A program made the position numbers and the translations under genes. Under the pieces are notes generated by a model, which saw only the letters and a list, made by a program, of their open reading frames with translations, was not told the origin of the DNA and did no database searches. Positions 54,938 through 61,899 of a stretch of 64,000 bases of DNA are shown piece after piece. Each line of letters starts with the position of its first letter. The first letter of the stretch is position 1. The DNA is from Cellulomonas dongxiuzhuiae (GTDB lineage Bacteria; Actinomycetota; Actinomycetes; Actinomycetales; Cellulomonadaceae): NCBI RefSeq assembly GCF_018623035.1, contig NZ_CP076023.1:1860001-1924000 (forward strand). The letters run 5' to 3'.

Positions 54938-55773
54938 CGCGGACCCCGTCCCGACCGGGCCGCGTGCGCCCCGGGCAGACCACCGAGCCACCGGCCGCGC
55001 AGGGCGAGCAGGACCGCGACGGACAGCAGGAGCAGCAGGACCGACATGGCCACGGCCTGCTCGGGAGCGGCGTCCATCGCCAGGTAGACCGCGAGCGGCA
55101 TCGTGCGCGTGGTGCCGGGGAAGCTGCCGGCGAACGTGACCGTCGCGCCGAACTCGCCGAGCGCGCGTGTGAAGCACAGGGCGGCCCCGGCGGCGACCCC
55201 CGGCGCGACCGCGGGCAGCGTGACACGCCGCAGCACGTACGCGGGCGAGGCGCCGAGGGTCTGCGCGGCGAGCGCCCGGCGCCGGTCCGCACCGCGCAAC
55301 GCGCCCTCGACGGACAGCACCAGGAACGGCAGCGACACGAAGAGCTGGGCGAGCACGACGGCCACCGACGTGAACGGCACCGTGACGCCGAACCACGTGT
55401 CCAGCGTGCCACCCAGGAGCCCGCGCCGGCCCAGCAGCAGCAGCAGCGCGACGCCGCCCACCACGGGCGGCAGGACGAGCGGAACCGTCACGAGCGACCG
55501 CAGCAGCCAGGCGCCGCGCAGGTCGTCGTGCGCGAGGACCCACGCGAGCGGGACGCCCAGCACCAGCGCCGCGAGGGTCGCGCAGCCCGCGGTCAGCAGG
55601 GAGAGCCGCAGTGCCTGCAGCACCTGCGCGTCCGCGACGAGCGTGGGCAGGGCGGTCCAGGGCGTGGCGAGCAGCAGCGCGACGAGGGGGAGGACGAGCA
55701 CGGCGGTGCCGACGACCGCCAGCGCGACGAGGACGGCCCCGCCCGGGGACCGTGCGAGCCGGGGAGCGCTCAC
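54934..55773 (-). CDS. modB: Molybdate ABC transporter permease
   Basis: The 279-residue inner-membrane protein has about six helices, starting with VLVALAVVGTAVLVLPLVALLLA. The EAA-type cytoplasmic loop that docks on ModC reads AAQTLGASPAYVLRRVTLPAVAPGV. The GEFGATVTFAG segment is typical of molybdate permeases. The GTG start overlaps the modA stop, and its stop overlaps the modC start. Confidence 0.94.
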   Translation of the reverse strand: MSAPRLARSPGGAVLVALAVVGTAVLVLPLVALLLATPWTALPTLVADAQVLQALRLSLLTAGCATLAALVLGVPLAWVLAHDDLRGAWLLRSLVTVPLVLPPVVGGVALLLLLGRRGLLGGTLDTWFGVTVPFTSVAVVLAQLFVSLPFLVLSVEGALRGADRRRALAAQTLGASPAYVLRRVTLPAVAPGVAAGAALCFTRALGEFGATVTFAGSFPGTTRTMPLAVYLAMDAAPEQAVAMSVLLLLLSVAVLLALRGRWLGGLPGAHAARSGRGPR

Positions 55774-56555
55774 GGCAGCTCGAATCCCGCGTCGAGGAAG
55801 GCCCCACGTCCGGCGGGGCCGCGCAGCAGCGCGACGAACGCCGCGGCCGCCTCCGCGTGGGGGGCGTCGGGGATCACGACCGCGGGGTGGTCGGTGGGCA
55901 CCTGGACGTCGTCCGGCAGCTCGATGCCCTCGACGTCGCCGGCCGCCGCGATGATGTCGGTGCGGTACACGAGCCCGGCGTCGGCCTCGTCGAGCCGCAG
56001 GCGCGTGAGCACGCCGCGCACGTCGCGCTCGAGCGTGTCGGGCGCCGCCTGCACGCCCGCGGCGGAAAGCACCTGCGCGCCCACGGCGCCGCACGGCACC
56101 TCGGGCGCGCACAGCGCGACCGTGAGGTCGGGATCCGCGAGGTCGGCCAGGGACCGCACACCGCCGGGGTTGCCGACGGGGACGGCCAGCTCCAGCCGGT
56201 TGCGCGCGACGACGACGGGCTCACCCCCGACCGCGTCGGTCGCGGTGGTCATCGTCGCGCGGCTCGCGGTCACGAGGACGTCGGCGGGCGCACCGGCGAC
56301 GACCTGGGCCGCGAGGGTCGAGCTCGCGCCGAACGCCGTCTCGACCTGCAGACCGGGGTGCTCGTGCTCGAGCTCCGCCGCGAGGTCGGTCAGCACGTCC
56401 GTGAGGGACGCGGCCGCCAGCACCACGAGCGTGCCCTCGAGCGCAGCGGGCGTCGCGGCCGGGGCGGAGGGCTGCGGCGCGCCGGGCGCCGGTGCCGTGC
56501 AGCCGGCCACGACGAGCGCGAGACCGACCGCGGCGGCGCGGCCACGCCGCGTCAT
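55770..56555 (-). CDS. modA: Molybdate-binding lipoprotein
   Basis: The 261-residue substrate-binding protein starts with a lipoprotein signal (RAAAVGLALVVAGC, lipobox VAGC with C19). The mature part has the ModA core: LVVLAAASLTDVL, FGASSTLAAQVVAGAPADVLVTA, VARNRLELAVP and DAGLVYRTDI. It captures molybdate (or tungstate) outside the membrane and delivers it to ModBC. Its ATG overlaps the stop of the upstream HTH-TOBE gene by 4 bases. Confidence 0.94.
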   Translation of the reverse strand: MTRRGRAAAVGLALVVAGCTAPAPGAPQPSAPAATPAALEGTLVVLAAASLTDVLTDLAAELEHEHPGLQVETAFGASSTLAAQVVAGAPADVLVTASRATMTTATDAVGGEPVVVARNRLELAVPVGNPGGVRSLADLADPDLTVALCAPEVPCGAVGAQVLSAAGVQAAPDTLERDVRGVLTRLRLDEADAGLVYRTDIIAAAGDVEGIELPDDVQVPTDHPAVVIPDAPHAEAAAAFVALLRGPAGRGAFLDAGFELP

Positions 56556-56950
56556 CGGCCCTCGACGTGCTCGACCGCGACGTCCGTGGCCTTGACGGAC
56601 GCGACCGCCACGACCCCGGGCTCGAGGCCCAGCTCGTCGGCCGCCTCGCGGCTGATGAGGGACACGACCCGGTAGGGACCCGCCTGGATCTCGACCTGCG
56701 CCATCACGGTGTCGCGCACGACCCGCGTGACGATGCCGCGCAGGCGGTTGCGGGTGGACCGGCGGCTGCTGCCCGGCTCCGGCTCCGTGCCGAGGGCACG
56801 CGCGAGCTCCGCGAGCGCGAGCCCGTCGACCTCGTGGTGGCCACCGGGGCCGCGCGTGGACGCGAGGCGGCCGGAGTCGATCCAGCGGCGCACGGTGTCG
56901 TCGCTCACCCCGAGCAGCGTCGCGGCGTCCGTCACGCGGTGGCTCGGCAT
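56552..56950 (-). CDS. HTH-TOBE protein, probable molybdate-responsive regulator
   Basis: The 132-residue protein joins an N-terminal excisionase/MerR-like HTH (MPSHRVTDAATLLGVSDDTVRRWIDSGRL) to a C-terminal Mop/TOBE domain (NRLRGIVTRVVRDTVMAQVEIQAGPYRVVSLISREAADELGLEPG). Mop domains bind molybdate as oligomers, so this protein could sense molybdate and control modABC, or store it. It is first in the operon. The frame runs on upstream, but the ATG at 56950 is fixed by a TAGTCT -10 7 bases before it. Confidence 0.87.
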   Translation of the reverse strand: MPSHRVTDAATLLGVSDDTVRRWIDSGRLASTRGPGGHHEVDGLALAELARALGTEPEPGSSRRSTRNRLRGIVTRVVRDTVMAQVEIQAGPYRVVSLISREAADELGLEPGVVAVASVKATDVAVEHVEGR

Positions 56951-56957
56951 GGACGTC

Positions 56958-56963
56958 AGACTA
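56958..56963 (-). promoter_or_regulatory. -10 element, leaderless HTH-TOBE/modABC operon
   Basis: TAGTCT on the minus strand, 7 bases before the ATG start. Confidence 0.55.
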
Positions 56964-57042
56964 GGCGCCGAGGCGCAGATGCGGCAGGTTCCTGCTCCAC
57001 TGGCCGCACATGCGGGACGGATCGCTGCGCGGCGCACCGTCC

Positions 57043-57048
57043 TAGGCT
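57043..57048 (+). promoter_or_regulatory. -10 element, leaderless moaE
   Basis: TAGGCT, 6 bases before the GTG start of moaE. Confidence 0.55.
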
Positions 57049-57054
57049 GGTCCG

Positions 57055-57510
57055 GTGACCACCGACGACTCGCGCCTGCACGCCCCCGCCCGCCGCGTCG
57101 CGCTCGCGCAGGTCACGACCGACCCCGTCGACGTCGACGCGCTGGCACGTGCCGTGGGGGACGACGCAGCCGGCGCCGTCGTGACCTTCGCCGGTGTCGT
57201 GCGGGACCACGACGGCGGGCGCGGTGTCACCGGGCTGGAGTACGTGGCGCACCCCGGTGCGCAGGACGTCGTGCGCCGTGTCGTCGCCGACGTCGCCGCC
57301 CGCAGCGACGTCGACGCCGTCGCGTGCGTGCACCGGGTCGGCGTGCTCGCGGTGGGGGAGTGCGCGCTCGGTGTGGCGGTGTCCGCGCCGCACCGGCAGC
57401 AGGCCTTCGCGGCCGCGGCGCTGCTCGTCGACGAGATCAAGACGCACCTGCCGGTGTGGAAGCGCCAGGACCTGGCGGCCGGCGGCCACGAGTGGGTGGG
57501 CAGCGCCTGA
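57055..57510 (+). CDS. moaE: Molybdopterin synthase catalytic subunit
   Basis: The 151-residue large subunit of molybdopterin synthase transfers sulfur from the MoaD thiocarboxylate to precursor Z. Markers are GAVVTFAGVVRDHDGG, LEYVAHPGAQ, HRVGVLAVGECALGVAVSAPHRQQAF and DEIKTHLPVWKRQ, with the active-site lysines in the last. The GTG start is decided by the leaderless promoter. Its partner moaD lies just downstream on the opposite strand. Confidence 0.95.
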   Translation: MTTDDSRLHAPARRVALAQVTTDPVDVDALARAVGDDAAGAVVTFAGVVRDHDGGRGVTGLEYVAHPGAQDVVRRVVADVAARSDVDAVACVHRVGVLAVGECALGVAVSAPHRQQAFAAAALLVDEIKTHLPVWKRQDLAAGGHEWVGSA

Positions 57511-57514
57511 CCCG

Positions 57515-57545
57515 GCCGGCGACGGTCGGGCCCGAGGTCGCCGGC
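57515..57545. terminator. Hairpin between convergent moaE and moaD
   Basis: GCCGGCGAC (57515-57523) pairs perfectly with 57537-57545. The 13-base loop itself contains a 10-base palindrome, TCGGGCCCGA (57526-57535). It is placed to terminate transcripts from both sides. Confidence 0.6.
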
Positions 57546-57563
57546 GTCGGCGGTGCCGGGCGC

Positions 57564-57869
57564 TCAGCCGCCCGCGAAGGGCGGCAGCACGTCGACGCGC
57601 ACGGCGGAGCCGACGGGCGCGTCGCGGTCGCGGTGCAGCACGCCGTCGACGAGCAGCGCGCAGCGTGCCGCCACCTCGGCCAGCGCTGGGCCGTGCCGCT
57701 CGGCGAGGGCGTCGAGCAGGTCTCCGACGGTCGTCCCGGGAGGCAGGTCGACGTGCTCCTCGTGGCGGCCGGCCGCCTCGGCCGCGGCGGCGAAGTACCG
57801 CACCTCGACGCGGCCGGTGCGGGCGCCCGTGCCGGTGGTGCCGCCGGCGGGTACGGCCTCGGTGGTCAT
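57564..57869 (-). CDS. moaD: Molybdopterin synthase sulfur-carrier subunit (MoaD/ThiS family)
   Basis: The 101-residue ubiquitin-like protein ends in the essential Gly-Gly (VLPPFAGG), which becomes a thiocarboxylate. The family core VEVRYFAAAAEAAGRHEEHVDLPPGTTVGDLLDAL is present after about 20 extra N-terminal residues. It starts 4 bases after the moaA stop, so the two are cotranscribed. Confidence 0.92.
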   Translation of the reverse strand: MTTEAVPAGGTTGTGARTGRVEVRYFAAAAEAAGRHEEHVDLPPGTTVGDLLDALAERHGPALAEVAARCALLVDGVLHRDRDAPVGSAVRVDVLPPFAGG

Positions 57870-57873
57870 CGCG

Positions 57874-58923
57874 TCATCCTCCGATCGCGCTCATGGTCCG
57901 TGCGGGCTGCAGGAAGGTCGGGTCGTCGATGCCGTGGCCCGCGGCCTTGCCGAGCATCGCGGAGCGCCACGCGTCGGCGACGGCGGCGTCGTCGGCGCCG
58001 CCGCGCAGAAGTCCGCGCAGGTCGTCCTCGTCGCGCGCGAACAGGCAGCTGCGGACCTGCCCGTCGGCCGTCAGCCGCGTCCGGTCGCACGCGCCGCAGA
58101 ACGGCCGCGTCACCGAGCCGATGACGCCGACCGTGGCGCCCGGGAACCCGCGGACGTGCCAGGTCTCGGCCGGGGCCCCGCCGCGCGCGCCGTCCGGCTC
58201 GGCCTCGAGGACGAACGCCGTCGCGAGCGCGTCCAGGATCTCCCGCGCCGTCACGAGGTCCTCACGCCGCCACGAGCCGTGCGGGCCCAGCGGCATCTGC
58301 TCGATGAAGCGCAGGTGGTAGCCGTGCTCGAGGGCCCACGTCAGCAGCGGCACGGCCTCGTCGTCGTTGACCCCGCGCACCAGGACGGTGTTGACCTTGA
58401 CCGGTGCCAGGCCCGCGGCCGACGCGGCCGCCAGCCCCGCGAGCACGTCCGCGTGCCGGTCGCGACGCGTGATGGAGGCGAAGCGCGCGGGGTCCAGGGA
58501 GTCCAGGGAGACGTTGACGCGGTCGAGCCCCGCGTCCGCCAGCGCGCGGGCCCGCTTGTCCAGCCCGAGCCCGTTGGTGGTCAGGGCCGTGCGCACGCGT
58601 GAGCCGTCCGCGGTGCGCAGCTCCCCGGTCGCCGCGACGATGCCCTCGAGCCCGCGCCGCAGCAGCGGCTCACCGCCCGTGAACCTCACCTCGCGGATGC
58701 CGAGCCGCTCGACCCCGATGCGGACCAGGCGCACCATCTCGGCGTCGGTGAGCACGGTGTCGTCCGGTGCCCACGGCAGCCCCTCCGCCGGCATGCAGTA
58801 GGTGCAGCGCAGGTTGCAGCGGTCGGTCAGGGACACGCGCAGGTCGGTCGCGACCCGGCCGTACCGGTCGACCAGGCCACCCCCGCGCGGCGCCGCGGCA
58901 CCCGCGGCGCTCACGGCTCGCAT
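57874..58923 (-). CDS. moaA: GTP 3',8-cyclase
   Basis: The 349-residue radical-SAM enzyme catalyses the first step of molybdopterin synthesis from GTP. It has both cluster motifs: N-terminal DRCNLRCTYCMP and C-terminal RPFCGACDRTRLTADGQVRSC. It also has RFTGGEPLLR, and ends with the Gly-Gly tail needed for activity (SAIGG). The ATG at 58923 was chosen over a GTG 9 bases inside because a TATCAT -10 lies 6 bases before it. Confidence 0.96.
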   Translation of the reverse strand: MRAVSAAGAAAPRGGGLVDRYGRVATDLRVSLTDRCNLRCTYCMPAEGLPWAPDDTVLTDAEMVRLVRIGVERLGIREVRFTGGEPLLRRGLEGIVAATGELRTADGSRVRTALTTNGLGLDKRARALADAGLDRVNVSLDSLDPARFASITRRDRHADVLAGLAAASAAGLAPVKVNTVLVRGVNDDEAVPLLTWALEHGYHLRFIEQMPLGPHGSWRREDLVTAREILDALATAFVLEAEPDGARGGAPAETWHVRGFPGATVGVIGSVTRPFCGACDRTRLTADGQVRSCLFARDEDDLRGLLRGGADDAAVADAWRSAMLGKAAGHGIDDPTFLQPARTMSAIGG

Positions 58924-58929
58924 CCTGTG

Positions 58930-58935
58930 ATGATA
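58930..58935 (-). promoter_or_regulatory. -10 element, leaderless moaA
   Basis: TATCAT on the minus strand, 6 bases before the ATG. Confidence 0.55.
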
Positions 58936-58996
58936 CGGACACCCTTCCCCGTGCGCGCCCGCCCGACGCCGGGGCGGGGGGACGGGTGCGTCGCAG

Positions 58997-59002
58997 TAGG
59001 TT
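58997..59002 (+). promoter_or_regulatory. -10 element, leaderless moeA
   Basis: TAGGTT, 6 bases before the moeA ATG. With the moaA element it gives two divergent leaderless promoters within 85 bp. Confidence 0.55.
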
Positions 59003-59008
59003 GGGCGC

Positions 59009-60256
59009 ATGGTCGACGCCCCCGCCGGAGCAGCGCTCCCGGTGCGCACGGTCCGCTCGCTCGACGAGCACGCGGCGGCCGTGCTCGCGCTGTCCGGGCC
59101 GCTGCCGGCGGTGAGCGTCGCGATCGGCGACGCCCGCGGTCGCGCGCTCGCGTCCGACGTCACCGCCGCGGTCGACCTGCCCCCGTGGGACAGCTCGGCG
59201 ATGGACGGGTACGCGGTGCGGGCGGCAGACCTGCGGCCGGGGGTGGTCCTGGCGGTCGCCGACGACGTCCCGGCGGGTGACACGCGCACGGTCGAGCTGC
59301 CTGCCGGGTCCGCCGTGCGCATCATGACGGGCGCACCCGTGCCGTCCGGTGCGGACGCCGTGCTGCCGGTCGAGCTCACCGACGGCGGCACGAGCCGCGT
59401 CCGCGTCGACGGAGGGGTCGCCGCGGGCGCGCACGTCCGGCGTCGCGGCGAGGACGTGCGCGTGGGCGACGTGGTGCTGCGCGCCGGCGACGTGATGGGC
59501 GCCGGTGCGGTCGGCCTGCTGGCCGCGACCGGGCACGTGCGCGTCGAGGTGCACGCGCGCCCGCGCGTCGCGGTGCTCTCGACGGGCTCCGAGCTCGTCT
59601 CCCCGGGTGAGCCGCTGCGCCACGGGCAGATCCACGAGTCCAACGGCCCGCAGCTGGCTGCCGCGGCCGCTGCGGCCGGCGCCGACGTCGTCGCGGTCGT
59701 CGCGGTGCGCGACGACCTGACCGCCGTGCGGGCCGTGCTGGCGGACCTCGCGGCGCGGGCCGACCTGGTCGTCACCACGGGTGGTGTGTCCGTCGGGGCG
59801 TACGACGTGGTCCGCGACGCGCTCCTCGCCGACGGCGACGCCGAGCTCGTGCACGTGCGCATGCAGCCCGGCAAGCCGCAGGCGGTCGGTGTGCTGCCGG
59901 GCGGCACGCCCGTCCTCGCGCTGCCCGGCAACCCCGTGAGCTCGTTCGTGTCCTTCGAGGTCTTCGTCCGACCGCTGCTGCGTCGCATGCTCGGCGCGCG
60001 CGGCGTGCACCGTCGCACGTTCACCGCCACGCTCGCGACGGGGCTCCGGTCGCCGGCGGGGCGTCGCCAGCTGCTGCGCGCACGTCTCGACTGGAGCACG
60101 GGCGCTCCCGTCGCCGAGCTCGTCGGCGGCCCCGGCTCGCACCTGCTGGGCGCGCTCGCCCGGGCGGACGCGCTGGTCGACGTCCCCGAGGACGTCACGG
60201 ACCTGGCGGCGGGGTCCCCCGTGGCCGTCATCGACCTGAGGGAGCACGACGCGTGA
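59009..60256 (+). CDS. moeA: Molybdopterin molybdenumtransferase
   Basis: The 415-residue enzyme inserts molybdate into adenylylated molybdopterin. Markers are the N-terminal SVAIGDARGRALASDV, LPPWDSSAMDGYAVRAADL, RIMTGAPVPSGADAVLP, the MPT-binding VVTTGGVSVGAYDVV and LPGNPVSSFVSFEVFV. All four MoeA domains are present. Its stop overlaps the moaC start by 4 bases (GTGA). Confidence 0.95.
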   Translation: MVDAPAGAALPVRTVRSLDEHAAAVLALSGPLPAVSVAIGDARGRALASDVTAAVDLPPWDSSAMDGYAVRAADLRPGVVLAVADDVPAGDTRTVELPAGSAVRIMTGAPVPSGADAVLPVELTDGGTSRVRVDGGVAAGAHVRRRGEDVRVGDVVLRAGDVMGAGAVGLLAATGHVRVEVHARPRVAVLSTGSELVSPGEPLRHGQIHESNGPQLAAAAAAAGADVVAVVAVRDDLTAVRAVLADLAARADLVVTTGGVSVGAYDVVRDALLADGDAELVHVRMQPGKPQAVGVLPGGTPVLALPGNPVSSFVSFEVFVRPLLRRMLGARGVHRRTFTATLATGLRSPAGRRQLLRARLDWSTGAPVAELVGGPGSHLLGALARADALVDVPEDVTDLAAGSPVAVIDLREHDA

Positions 60257-60732
60257 CCCAGCACGACCGCCTGACCCACGTCGACGCGCACGGCGCGGCC
60301 CGCATGGTCGACGTCGCCGACAAGGACGTCACCGTCCGCAGCGCCCGCGCCACCGGCCGGCTCGTGACGACGCCGCAGGTCGTCGCGCTGCTGCGGGGTG
60401 AGGGCGTGCCCAAGGGCGACGCGCTCGCGGTCGCGCGCATCGCCGGCATCCAGGCCGCCAAGCGCACGCCCGACCTCGTGCCGCTGTGCCACCCGATCGC
60501 GATCCACGGCGTGCGCGTCGACCTCGAGGTCGTCGACGACGGCGTCACGATCGACGCGACCGTGCGCACCGCCGACCGCACCGGGGTCGAGATGGAGGCG
60601 CTGACGTGCGTCGCCGCCGCCGGCCTGACGCTGATCGACATGGTCAAGGCGGTCGACCGCGGTGCGTACCTCACCCACCTGCGGGTCGAGGAGAAGTCGG
60701 GCGGCCGCAGCGGGACGTGGACGCGTGACTGA
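60253..60732 (+). CDS. moaC: Cyclic pyranopterin monophosphate synthase
   Basis: The 159-residue product works after MoaA to form cyclic pyranopterin monophosphate. Family markers are LTHVDAHGAARMVDVADKDVT, IAGIQAAKRTPDLVPLCHPI, VEMEALTCVAAAGLTLIDMVKAVD and RVEEKSGG. The GTG start is coupled to moeA. The 3' end overlaps mog by 8 bases. Confidence 0.96.
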   Translation: MTQHDRLTHVDAHGAARMVDVADKDVTVRSARATGRLVTTPQVVALLRGEGVPKGDALAVARIAGIQAAKRTPDLVPLCHPIAIHGVRVDLEVVDDGVTIDATVRTADRTGVEMEALTCVAAAGLTLIDMVKAVDRGAYLTHLRVEEKSGGRSGTWTRD

Positions 60733-61231
60733 CGCGACCGACGCGCCCCCGGCACCGCGTGCGGTGGTCGTGACCGCGTCGGACCGCGCCGCGGCGGGGC
60801 AGTACGACGACGTGTCCGGGCCGCTGCTCGTCGACGGGCTGCGGGCGCTGGGCATGGACGTCGCCGACGCGGTCGTCGTGCCCGACGGGACGCCGGTGGA
60901 GCGCGCGCTGCGCCGCGCGGTCGCCGACGGTGCCGCGCTGGTCGTCACGACGGGCGGCACGGGTCTCGCGTCCCGCGACATGACGCCCGAGGCGACGCTC
61001 GCGGTGGTCGACCGGGTCGTCCCCGGCATCGCCGAGGCGCTGCGCGCCGACGCGGTCCGCCGCGGTGTGCCTGCGGGTGTCCTGTCCCGGGGAGTGGCAG
61101 GCGTGGCCGGACGGACGCTCGTCGTCAACGTCGCGGGCTCCACGGGCGCCGCGCGGGACGCGCTGGAGGTGCTGGCCGGCGTGCTGCCGCACGCGCTGTC
61201 CCAGCTGGCGGGCGGCGACCACCCGGCCTGA
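60725..61231 (+). CDS. mog: MogA/MoaB-type molybdopterin adenylyltransferase
   Basis: The 168-residue product activates molybdopterin with ATP for molybdenum insertion by MoeA. It has the family core [64 protein letters not shown] and NVAGSTGAARDALEVL. The GTG start lies inside the end of moaC. MoaB-like and MogA-like proteins cannot be told apart with certainty here. Confidence 0.93.
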   Translation: MTDATDAPPAPRAVVVTASDRAAAGQYDDVSGPLLVDGLRALGMDVADAVVVPDGTPVERALRRAVADGAALVVTTGGTGLASRDMTPEATLAVVDRVVPGIAEALRADAVRRGVPAGVLSRGVAGVAGRTLVVNVAGSTGAARDALEVLAGVLPHALSQLAGGDHPA

Positions 61232-61252
61232 CCTGCGGCGGCAGCGCGCCGG

Positions 61253-61594
61253 TCAGCCGTGCGGGCGCGTCGCGACGTTGGTGACGGTGGTGAGCAGCAG
61301 GACGCTGTCCTCGATCGCGACGACGGAGTGGCGCTCGTGCGTGAGCTGCCACAGCTCGCCCGCAGCCACCTCCTGCTGCACGGTGTCGTCCACCTCGACG
61401 CGCACGTGGCCGCTCAGGGCCTGCAGGCTCGCGGCCGGCGGTGAGGAGTGCTCACCCAGCCGCGCCCCGGCGACGAGCGCGAGGACGGTCTGGCGCAGCT
61501 CGCCGTCGTTCACGACGAGCTGGGCGCTGCGGCCGTGCGGGTCGGTGCGGGCGGCGGCGAGCAGCTCGGTGGACAGGGTGCGCAGGTCGGGCAT
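61253..61594 (-). CDS. Small cupin-domain protein
   Basis: The 113-residue single-domain cupin has a beta-barrel signature running from GARLGEHSSPPAASLQALSGHVRVEV to VAAGELWQLTHERHSVVAIEDSVLLLT. The usual metal-ligand set is partly kept (one histidine in each motif), so metal binding is possible but not assured. GGGAGGA lies 7 bases before the ATG. It is convergent with mog and divergent from narK. No substrate can be proposed. Confidence 0.85.
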   Translation of the reverse strand: MPDLRTLSTELLAAARTDPHGRSAQLVVNDGELRQTVLALVAGARLGEHSSPPAASLQALSGHVRVEVDDTVQQEVAAGELWQLTHERHSVVAIEDSVLLLTTVTNVATRPHG

Positions 61595-61750
61595 GGGTCG
61601 ATCCTCCCAGGGTCGGGTCCGGCCGCGGGACAGGTCCGGCGTGCCGGTCCCCAGCCTGCGCCAGGGGGGGCCGGGGCGCCACGTCGCCGGACCGGAGCGC
61701 GTCTTCTCACACCCCCCGAGGAGCGCGTGTGCGCTGAACGTTCGCGGCGG

Positions 61751-61778
61751 GTTACGCGGGCACGTGGTCGGGCGAAAC
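61751..61778 (+). promoter_or_regulatory. Possible GlnR-like half sites upstream of narK
   Basis: GTTAC (61751-61755) and GAAAC (61774-61778) match the two half-site types of actinobacterial GlnR boxes but are spaced 23 bases start to start. A canonical site would have GAAAC 11 bases after GTTAC, or 22 for a double site, so the fit is imperfect. Position, just upstream of the -10, would suit nitrogen control. Confidence 0.25.
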
Positions 61779-61788
61779 ACGCCGTCCC

Positions 61789-61794
61789 TAGCGT
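61789..61794 (+). promoter_or_regulatory. -10 element for narK-nasA
   Basis: TAGCGT, with initiation predicted near 61801 and a leader of about 100 bases ending in GGAGG 5 bases before the narK GTG. Confidence 0.45.
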
Positions 61795-61899
61795 CGGAGG
61801 ACGACGCCGGCACCTCGCGGCGCCACCCGCCGGGTGACGACCCGGCCCCGACGCCCGCAGACGCGTGCCCGAGCACGCGCCCGACGCCCGGAGGCTCCC

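Larger units (their letters stand above)
61595..61899. other. Divergent gap between the cupin gene and narK
   Basis: This 305-base gap contains no convincing gene. It holds a TAGCGT promoter element and a GTTAC/GAAAC pair upstream of narK (listed separately), a small GAACGTTC palindrome near 61737, and the GGGAGGA leader of the cupin gene. Confidence 0.6.
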
